This document shows positions 9,701 through 14,495 of a stretch of 14,495 bases of DNA, piece by piece. The stretch's first letter is position 1; the number at the start of each line of letters is the position of its first letter. Both the position numbers and the translations under genes were made by a program. The stretch comes from Pavlovales sp. CCMP2436 (taxonomy: Eukaryota; Haptophyta; Pavlovophyceae; Pavlovales), in contig MU631321.1 in assembly GCA_026770615.1 (NCBI GenBank), positions 140,025-154,519 of the forward strand, written 5' to 3'. The notes under the pieces were generated by a model. The model did no database searches, was not told where the DNA came from, and saw nothing but the letters and a program-made list of their open reading frames with translations.

Positions 9701-12700
9701 CTGCGCCTTCATGTCCTTGTTCGACGAGAGCATAAAGAGCATCGGCACGAGACACGAGGCCTGCACGCATGCGCGGTCGAGCGCGGTCAGCCGCTCGAGC
9801 AGCGTGCGCACCAACTTGATGTTGTGCTTCAGCACTTTTTGCTCGGGGTGATAGGACGACTTTTGGAGCTTTTGCACCACCTCGTTGCCGACGCGCATAA
9901 ACTCTGCCACCTCGTTCACGCCGACCACGCACTCGCGCGCCGCCGCCTGCGCGCGGCGGACGGCGTCGCCGTCTTCGCTGTCGTCGCCGCCGCCGATCGC
10001 GCCGCCAGGCAGGTCGCCGTCGTCGTCTGCGGCGGCGGCCCCGACCTCGGGCTCGGACGGCGCCATCCACTCGCAGAGGAGCATGAGAAGCTCGCGCGCG
10101 AGGTAGTTGACCGGCATCGCCTTGACGGGATCGAGCGGGTCGCTGAGCGCGTCACGCGTCGCCCTGAGCAGCACCGGCGCCCACGCGGCGCGATACCGAA
10201 AGAAGATGGCGGGCCGGTTGAGGACGGCGCAGCAGATAAAGAGCCGGCGGTTGCGCGCGCGGCTTGCGTCCGGGCCGCCGTTATCGGAGTCGGGGGGCGT
10301 GGTGTGCGTGAGCAAGTACTCCATCCACTCGGGCGGCTGTGCGCCGGCTGCGTGCGCGGAGTCCGCCTTTGCCAGACGCTCGATCGCGTCGACGAGCGGC
10401 TCCATCGCCGGCAGCCGGTTGATGGGGTCGAGCCGCAGCCCCTCGTCCTCCTCGTCGTCGTCATCAGCGGGGCCTTCGGCCTCGATCCCTGCACCGCCGC
10501 CGCCGCCGCCGCCATCTGCCTGGGACTGGGAAGCGCCGGGCTGGGAAAAGCCCCCAGCGCCGCCGCCCTCAACGCCGGGCTGCAAGGGCTCGCCGAACAA
10601 GTAGCTCGAGGCCTCGGTGCCGAGCGACGAGTTGGTGAGCAGCTGCGAGGCGAGGTAGGCCAGCTTGCCGCTGCGCGCCTTGGCGCGCACGAGCTCGGGG
10701 CCCTTGCGCGCGTCGGAGCGCGCGGCACGCGATGCGGAGCGGCTCTTCGAGAAGGTGACGAGCACGTCGAGCTCGAAGGCCTCGGCGGGCACACACCAGC
10801 CCCAGAAGGAAGGGTAGAGCTGGACGCCGACCGGGCCTTGCCCGCGGCTCATGATGAATTTGGCGATGGCCTCGGCCTTGGACTGCGTGCATAGCACCGT
10901 CGCGGTCATCGCCGCGAAGGCCGCCGCGTGGTACTCACGCACGTGGTCGATCAGCTCGGCACGCTCGGCGGCCACGAGCTCGGCGCAGGGCTGCGGCAAA
11001 TCGAACGGTGCCGCGGGGTCGCCAATGGGCGCACCCTTGATCGCATTCGCGGCGGCGATCACGGACACCTTGAGGCTGTGCGCGTTGCTTGCCGCCGCCG
11101 GCACTGCCTGCCCGCCGATCAGCGCCGGCTGAGCTGCGTATGCCGGCTGGATCTGAGCCTCGACCGTGGCCTTGTCGAGCACCTCGAACACGGCCGCTGC
11201 GAGCAGCAGCGCGTGCGTGCGGTCGACGAGCGCGGCGCGCAGCGCGGCGGGCTTGCCGGGCGGCGGAGACGCGCCCTCCTTGCGGTCGATCACGCCAGGC
11301 ACGGCGCACAGCGCTTGCTTGAGTGCTGGAAGGGACTTAAGCACGAGCTCGACGGCCACGTCGGCGGGCGCGAGGCGAAGGAGAGGCACAACGATCTCGC
11401 GCACGATGCCGAGGCGGTGCGGGCCGGGCCACCTCGCGTCGACCGCCGCCTCCGCGCACGCCTCCCACGCGGCCAGGGCGGGCGGCGAGCCAGCGGCGCC
11501 GCCGATGCGTACGGAGCACGCCGCGAGCGCGGCACGCAGCGGCACGCGTAGCGAGCTCTCAAGACTGCCTCCGAGCAGTTTGTCGGAGGCGCCCTTTGCG
11601 AGCAGCGCCAAGAACCACTCTTGGCTCAGCAGCAAGGCGAGTGTCTCGGGCGCGCGCGCGTCCTCGAGCCCACGCAGCACCGCCTGCATTGCCCTGATGA
11701 GCTGTGCGCGCGTCGCTTGGTCGCCTAGGACCGTTGTGGCCGACTCCGCGCAGAGCTCGTACGAGCGGGGGAACGTGTGGCCGAGCGCACCGCCCAGCGC
11801 GTCGCACAGCTTGGCGCACACGCCCTTGCACGCGCGCGCATGGCGCAGGAGTGGCGGGAGCAGGTCCAGCGCACGCAGCCACAGCTCACGCCCGTACCCG
11901 TGCACCATCGGGCGGCCGAGCAGCGCGACGCTCGCATCGAGCAGGCACTCGGGGGAGAGGAGGGCCAGGTGGGTTCCCGCGCCAGGCGGCGGCGGCGGGG
12001 GCATCGCGGCCACCGCGAAGGACAAGGCCGCGGCCGGGAGCGGTGGCGGCTGCACAGGTGGCGAGTAGACGGCGACGATTCGCTCGACAAAGCCGAGCGC
12101 TGTCCCGACGGACTCGGGTGTGGCACCCACCGCCGTCGGCAGCCAGGAGCCGAGCAGCTGCCTGGCCCGCGGCAGCAGCGCGGCGAGCAGCGGGCCGGCG
12201 GAGGTGCGCCGGCGCGCGCACTCATCCAGCGCGGCGCGGAGCACGCGCGTGCACGCGGGAGCCGTGTGCGCCTCGAGGCAGAGGGCGGGCACGAGCGTCG
12301 TGGGGTGCGCAAGCACCAGCTCGGCGAGCACGCTTTCGTACCGCAGCGCGAAGAGCTCCGCCATGCTTTGCGGGCGTGACAGACCGGCCATGCCGCCGCC
12401 GCCGATCACGTTGGCCGCCGGGCTGTGGTCGGTCAGCGCACTCAGCAGCACGCTCACCTATAATGCATAGTAGTAGGAGGTTGAGGAGGAGGAGGAGGAG
12501 GAGTGTTGGCGTTATTACCAGGGGGGGGTTAGTGCTAGTGTTGGCACTACAGTAGCATCACCCGCAGCACACTTACGTCGAGGCCGATGTCGAGCGCGAG
12601 CCGCACACCGCCGCCGTGTGCGCGCAGCGCCGCCAGCGGCGAGGCGGCACGCAGAGACACGGCGGCGGCGAGCGCGGCGGCAGCGAGCGCGGCGGCGCCG

Positions 12701-14132
12701 TCGAGGCCGAGTGCTTCGCTCAGCACGCCGCCGCTCGTGTGCAGCACGCGCAGCCCGGCGACGAGTTCGAGCGCGCGCGCCGCGCGCAGCGAGGCCCCGG
12801 GCAAGCTCGACGCTTCTTGGATGTGCTGCCGACGCGCAAGCCGCGCGCAGCAAGGTCTCGGCCGGGCATCATTCCCGGAGACTTGGGCATGCGGTGGACG
12901 CATGCCCGCGGCGCGCTACTACGCGCGCGCCGCGCGCAGCGCGCTCGCGTGCAGAGCAGCGACCAGGTCGCACGCGGGCGTGCGCAGCTCGGCGCGCAGC
13001 GCTTTCACCCACGGCCCGCGCGCCGCCACGCTCCTGCCGAGCGCGACGACGAGCTCGCGCAGGTCGCGCTCGAGTCGGCGCGCGGCGGCGGGCTCGCGCG
13101 GCGCGGCGCCGACCGCCGCGGGCTCGAGCACGCAGCGCGCGAGGGTGCGCAGCGCCGCCGGCCGCAGGCTCGGCGCAAGGGCGGCCGCGGCGTCGGCCGC
13201 GTCGGCCGGCGGCACGGAGGCGGCCGCCACGTGGAGCAACAGCGCGAGCAGCCGCATTGCCGCGCCGAGCGTGCCCGCCCACACGAGCTGCGCGCCGCGC
13301 GCGTGCGCCGGCGCCACGCGCCCGCCACCGCCGCCACCGCCACCGCCGTCCGCGGCGCTTACCAGCACCGCCGCCAGCACGTCGGCGACACAGACGCCGG
13401 GCTCGAGCTCGAGCCGCGCGCACGCGCCGGCGGGCGCGCCGCCGCGCCGCGCGCACCACCAGGCCACGTCGAGCAGCGCGTGGCACGCGCGCAGCCACGC
13501 TCGCGCGCGCGCACTGCCGCCGGCGCCACCGTCGGGCGGCGGCTCGGCGCTCAGCGCGCCGTGCGCCTTAGCGGCGGCGAGCAGTGACGCGGGCAGCGGC
13601 GCCGGCGCACCGCTCACGCGGCGCGCCGCGCCGCCCGCGCTTGACGCGCCGCCGGCGCGCCTGGGCGTCTTGGACGGCGGCTCGGTGGCCGCCTCCGCGC
13701 GGTCGGCCGCCGCGGCAAGGAGCGCGCGCAGCGGGCCGTAGCTGTCCCGCTCGCCGCAAACGGCCGCCGGCGGGGAGGAGGGGGAGGTCGGCGAGGAGGG
13801 CTCGGAGGCCCGCGCGTTGGCGAGGGCTGTGGCCAGACGCACTGCCATGTTGAAGGCCTGGTGATACAAACACACACACATGTGCAAATGCACATCAGCG
13901 TGAGTGTACAAGCCTGTGTAAGTGTGCACACATGATATACATACTGTATGTTTTAATGCGCGGGTCCGGGTAGACCCATCTCAGAACGGGCGGTTAACTA
14001 GAAATTAGAAACTCGCACACCTTCATGCGCGCGCGTGGCTCGGGCCATGCCACGGCGACGCGCACGAGCCACTGACCAAAATCGGAGGCGCCACCGGCGA
14101 AGGCGGAGCGCTGCTTGCTCGGCAGCAGCAGC
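3183..14132 (-). CDS. PRKDC: DNA-dependent protein kinase catalytic subunit (DNA-PKcs), 5'-partial, seven exons
   Basis: This is the giant PIKK-family Ser/Thr kinase that Ku recruits to DNA double-strand ends in non-homologous end joining. The reconstructed join on the minus strand is 14132-14021, 13857-12923, 12805-12577 (junction tentative), 12457-6220, 5962-4943, 4842-4028 and 3758-3183. It encodes about 3,307 residues, close to what human DNA-PKcs (4,128 aa) has from ~720 to its end. The N-terminal ~700 residues must lie beyond the right edge. DNA-PKcs rather than ATM, ATR, mTOR or SMG1 is shown by HAFGSAT...LPVPELMPFRLT in the kinase, QATDPNILGRTW at the C terminus, GELPDI before the FAT domain and NUC194-region similarity. 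Phases agree at all junctions, and the only in-frame stops lie in the tentative intron, so it looks intact. Neighbouring genes give no hint of a shared pathway; no Ku or ligase IV gene is in the window. Confidence 0.96.
3759..4027 (-). other. Intron in DNA-PKcs gene (269 bp, phase 0)
   Basis: It has GT-AG ends: GTGCGT donor after the kinase exon and TTCACAG acceptor. A better consensus donor, GTAAGT, lies 8 nt further downstream (4019-4014) but would break the frame with this acceptor. Nothing else is recognised inside. Confidence 0.88.
4028..4842 (-). CDS. PRKDC: DNA-PKcs exon: PI3K-like kinase catalytic domain
   Basis: This exon encodes nearly the whole kinase domain. VESFDGRMETMTSIRKPK matches human IAGFDERVTVMASLRRPK. 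LLVKGGEDLRLDQR carries the ATP-binding Lys (codon 4690-4688); human has DLRQDQR, so a Gln is replaced by Leu. The catalytic loop GIGDRHLDNF has its Asp at 4216-4214 and Asn at 4201-4199. The metal-binding DFG Asp (IDFGHAFGSAT) is at 4159-4157. LPVPELMPFRLTPQ follows and is identical to the human enzyme over most of its length. All catalytic residues are present, so an active kinase is expected. The exon is bounded by a CCCCACTTCAG acceptor and a GTGCGT donor after ATG (Met); joining to the next exon gives MVHTLAALR against human MVHALRAF. Confidence 0.96.
4843..4942 (-). other. Intron in DNA-PKcs gene (100 bp, phase 1)
   Basis: GTGAGT donor; pyrimidine-rich acceptor CCCTCCCCCCCACTTCAG. Splicing rebuilds a Tyr codon in the conserved YDGR motif, so the boundaries are secure. 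Confidence 0.93.
4943..5962 (-). CDS. PRKDC: DNA-PKcs exon: end of FAT domain to kinase N-lobe entry
   Basis: The acceptor is excellent (TTTTCTTTCTCAG) and supplies the two bases that complete the split codon from the large exon. The 340-codon exon carries FAT-type helical repeats. LEDLTHPELRTKDF aligns with human LDQLSNPELLFKDW, and ECDGLGTYNAAF with PKAPGLGAFRRKF. It ends at LELPGGA plus T, followed by a consensus GTGAGT donor. Joining that T to AC of the next exon makes Tyr, giving LELPGGAYDGR against human LEIPGQYDGR, a precise confirmation of the splice. A short Gly/Ala/Pro insert precedes LELPGG. Confidence 0.93.
5963..6219 (-). other. Intron in DNA-PKcs gene (257 bp, phase 1)
   Basis: GTACGA donor; strong pyrimidine tract before TTTCTCAG. 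The interior is AT-rich with a (TTC)n-like run on the minus strand near 5998-6015. A second AG 8 nt downstream of the chosen acceptor would shift the frame. Confidence 0.88.
6220..12457 (-). CDS. PRKDC: DNA-PKcs large exon: M-HEAT/NUC194, phosphosite clusters, start of FAT
   Basis: A single 6,238-nt exon (2,079 codons) begins directly after the acceptor ATTATAG, with an in-frame TAG just outside it, and ends at a GTACGA donor in phase 1. In order it shows four regions. First are HEAT-like helical repeats. Second, near 10980-10610, is the end of the NUC194 region (LAYLASQLL aligns with human LSYLADSTL). Third, near 10460-9780, is a block like human DELNRHECMAPL through HPKRAVFRHN (here DPINRLPAMEPL, YHPEQKVLKHN). 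Fourth, after an SQ/TQ-rich stretch, comes HYKVGELPDI (7955-7921), matching SYRHGDLPDI. The FAT domain follows from about 7475 (EIDVPRAVFATE against EYDVLRGIFTSE). Low-complexity poly-Gly and Asp/Glu runs lie near 10440-10515, and a PPPPPP run near 11985. The first codon is GTG (Val) and is not a start. Confidence 0.93.
8220..8470 (-). other. SQ/TQ cluster (ABCDE-cluster position)
   Basis: The protein here contains SQP, FTQP, ASQA, WTQTQDG, YSSQM and GSQAS within about 85 residues. MIRASQAGGVAWTQTQDG aligns with human QIRATQQQHDFTLTQTADG, the segment next to the Thr2609 (ABCDE) cluster. It is followed by an Arg/Gly-rich and acidic linker. This is a probable autophosphorylation loop controlling release from DNA ends, by analogy with the human enzyme. 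Confidence 0.75.
10440..10560 (-). other. SQ cluster and acidic linker (PQR-cluster position)
   Basis: Within the large exon the protein reads GFSQPGASQSQADG, followed by poly-Gly and then DDDDEEDEG. Three Ser-Gln dipeptides fall within nine residues. The stretch lies between the YLASQLL segment and the DPINRLPAMEPL segment. In human DNA-PKcs that interval holds the Ser2056 (PQR) autophosphorylation cluster. Ser-Gln is the preferred DNA-PK/ATM/ATR target. Function is inferred from position and motif only. Confidence 0.7.
12458..12576 (-). other. Intron in DNA-PKcs gene (119 bp, phase 0)
   Basis: GTAAGT donor and ATTATAG acceptor; contains a (TCC)n run on the minus strand (about 12480-12502). 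The next exon begins GTGAGC, so the acceptor directly abuts a donor-like hexamer. Confidence 0.85.
12577..12805 (-). CDS. PRKDC: DNA-PKcs exon, HEAT-repeat region (5' boundary tentative)
   Basis: The frame LRAARALELVAGLRVLHTSG continues the Ala-rich helical protein and ends at D followed by a consensus GTAAGT donor (12576-12571), in phase 0. The 5' boundary is not clear. The AG at 12807-12806 is the only nearby acceptor that restores the phase left by a donor at 12922, but it lacks a pyrimidine tract. Another AG with a better context (CGTCGGCAG, just upstream) would shift the frame. Confidence 0.6.
12772..12941. repeat. 20-bp perfect direct repeat flanking the tentative intron
   Basis: CGCGCGCGCCGCGCGCAGCG occurs at 12772-12791 and again at 12922-12941, exactly 150 bp apart and in the same reading frame (encoding LRAARA on the minus strand in both copies). 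The sequence between keeps the frame except for two adjacent TAG codons. Confidence 0.85.
12806..12922 (-). other. Tentative intron in DNA-PKcs gene (117 bp, phase 2)
   Basis: The flanking frames are both DNA-PKcs-like but are separated by TAG TAG, so something must be removed. The only phase-compatible GT-AG pair I find is GTAGTA at 12922 with CGTCGAG ending at 12806. Its length fits the neighbouring introns, but both splice sites are weak. See the direct repeat around it. Confidence 0.4.
12923..13857 (-). CDS. PRKDC: DNA-PKcs exon, HEAT-repeat region
   Basis: The exon starts after a textbook acceptor (TGTGTTTGTATCACCAG) with AFNMAVRLATALA. This aligns with human ALQMAFKLGLSY near residue 800, fixing its place in the protein. 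The 311 codons are extremely Ala/Arg/Gly-rich, with helix-pair patterning expected of HEAT repeats, but direct similarity to human fades after the first 30 residues. A run of nine Gly (near 13318-13345) is a low-complexity insert. The frame ends at tandem TAG TAG codons (12921-12916). I place the donor at GTAGTA starting at 12922, leaving two bases of a codon. This end is the least certain junction of the gene. Confidence 0.8.
13858..14020 (-). other. Intron in DNA-PKcs gene (163 bp, phase 0)
   Basis: GTGTGC donor after ATGAAG and a canonical acceptor with a TG/T-rich tract (GTATCACCAG). Contains a short CA/TG dinucleotide stretch near 13870-13880. Confidence 0.75.
14021..14132 (-). CDS. PRKDC: DNA-PKcs exon, N-terminal HEAT region (first in window)
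   Basis: Between an acceptor TATACAG and a donor GTGTGC on the minus strand lies a 112-nt open segment: one base finishing a codon, then 37 codons. It reads LLLPSKQRSAFAGGASDFGQ and onward to ARMK. Its length, its splice signals and its phase-0 end matching the next exon's phase-0 acceptor make it a good exon. The similarity to human DNA-PKcs near residue 730 (FALFVKFGKEVAVKMK) is weak but in the expected order. The acceptor is unusual: the sequence before it is TA repeat rather than a pyrimidine tract. Confidence 0.65.
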
Positions 14133-14135
14133 CTG

Positions 14136-14177
<42 letters not shown>

Positions 14178-14221
14178 TTATTTCTTTATATATTTATATA
14201 TATACATACACACACACACTT

Positions 14222-14255
<34 letters not shown>

Positions 14256-14271
14256 TTATATATACACACAT
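14136..14271. repeat. Compound TA / CA microsatellite
   Basis: (TA)n at about 14141-14173, a TTTA-rich bridge, (CA)n at about 14206-14237 and (TA)n at about 14239-14263. It starts immediately next to the splice acceptor of the first visible DNA-PKcs exon. Length variation between individuals is likely. Confidence 0.9.
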
Positions 14272-14382
14272 AGTTAGAATAGTGAAGAATAGTTAGAATA
14301 AAAGAAGATCGTAAAATAATGAAGATATGAAGAATATTAATAATACCAATACGTATCACCAGAACAACAACATCGATAAGTA

Positions 14383-14495
14383 TTACCAGTTGCGCAATAA
14401 AATAAGAGTAAAGCAATGTGACAATACGCTTTACCGGTTGCGCTAATAAGAGTAAAGCAATGTGACAATACGCTTTACCGGTTGCGCTAATAAGA
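14383..14495. repeat. 44-bp tandem repeat running off the window
   Basis: Units beginning AGAGTAAAGCAATGTGACAA start at 14405 and 14449, 44 bp apart and identical as far as they can be read. They are preceded by a degenerate partial copy (14383-14404, TTACCAGTTGCGC against TTACCGGTTGCGC). The array probably continues beyond 14495. Confidence 0.9.

Larger units (their letters stand above)
14133..14495 (-). other. Partial intron of DNA-PKcs gene at right edge
   Basis: No coding signal is seen from the acceptor at 14133 to the end of the window; the sequence is strongly AT-rich and repetitive. The donor and the upstream exons encoding the N-terminal ~700 residues are outside the window. Confidence 0.6.

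Noticed and set aside
9824..10894. Plus-strand open frame of 356 codons, and similar ones at 7718-8731 and 6959-7690
   Set aside because: All are antisense to the conserved frame of the large DNA-PKcs exon, with Arg/Ala-rich shadow composition and no recognisable motifs.
12455..12457. GTG as the start codon of a 2,087-residue protein
   Set aside because: In a spliced eukaryotic gene this GTG is simply the first Val codon after a splice acceptor. The protein continues upstream in other exons and the stop-to-stop frame also includes intron sequence past 6220.
12587..13741. Long plus-strand open frame of 384 codons
   Set aside because: It is antisense to a DNA-PKcs exon. GC-rich codons rarely create stops on the other strand, and its composition is Ala/Arg/Ser/Pro low complexity with no domain.
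3183..14132. DNA-PKcs copy as a pseudogene
   Set aside because: Catalytic residues are intact, splice phases agree at every junction and homology runs from the HEAT region to FATC. The only in-frame stops lie in a plausible intron at 12806-12922.
14035..14277. Plus-strand open frame through the microsatellite
   Set aside because: Its product is mostly an Ile-Tyr dipeptide run translated from TA repeats.

Overview
The window looks like nuclear DNA of a unicellular eukaryote, most plausibly a GC-rich microalga such as a haptophyte or other alga with a secondary plastid. That assignment is an inference from composition and is weakly supported. Exons are very GC-rich and Ala/Gly/Arg-heavy, with several poly-Gly tracts. 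Introns are short GT-AG introns, and the spacer DNA is AT-rich and full of hairpins. There are no bacterial operons, no Shine-Dalgarno-led gene strings and no RNA genes that I can recognise.

Two protein-coding genes are supported, both on the minus strand and arranged head to tail. The main gene (about 14132 down to 3183, with its 5' part beyond the right edge) encodes the catalytic subunit of DNA-dependent protein kinase (DNA-PKcs, PRKDC), the giant PI3K-like kinase of non-homologous end joining. I reconstruct seven exons: 14132-14021, 13857-12923, 12805-12577, 12457-6220, 5962-4943, 4842-4028 and 3758-3183. The junction between the second and third is tentative. Splice phases match at every junction. 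The encoded piece is about 3,300 residues and covers the region equivalent to human residue ~720 to the C terminus: HEAT-repeat M-HEAT/NUC194 region, two SQ/TQ phosphosite-like clusters, FAT domain, kinase domain with all catalytic motifs, and FATC ending in ATDPNILGRTW. One exon of 6.2 kb carries about two thirds of this.

The second gene (1233 to beyond the left edge) encodes a kelch-repeat beta-propeller protein with about six blades visible. Nothing in the sequence links its function to DNA-PKcs.

Between the two genes lie about 1.95 kb (1234-3182). Positions 1239-1558 form a dense repeat island with direct repeats, inverted repeats, a 35-bp tandem repeat and a long hairpin, next to a G-run tract (1566-1601). 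The rest is AT-rich, gene-free sequence with two notable hairpins, 2193-2228 and 2597-2618. At the right edge (14133-14495) is an intron of the DNA-PKcs gene made of TA/CA microsatellites and a 44-bp tandem repeat running off the window.
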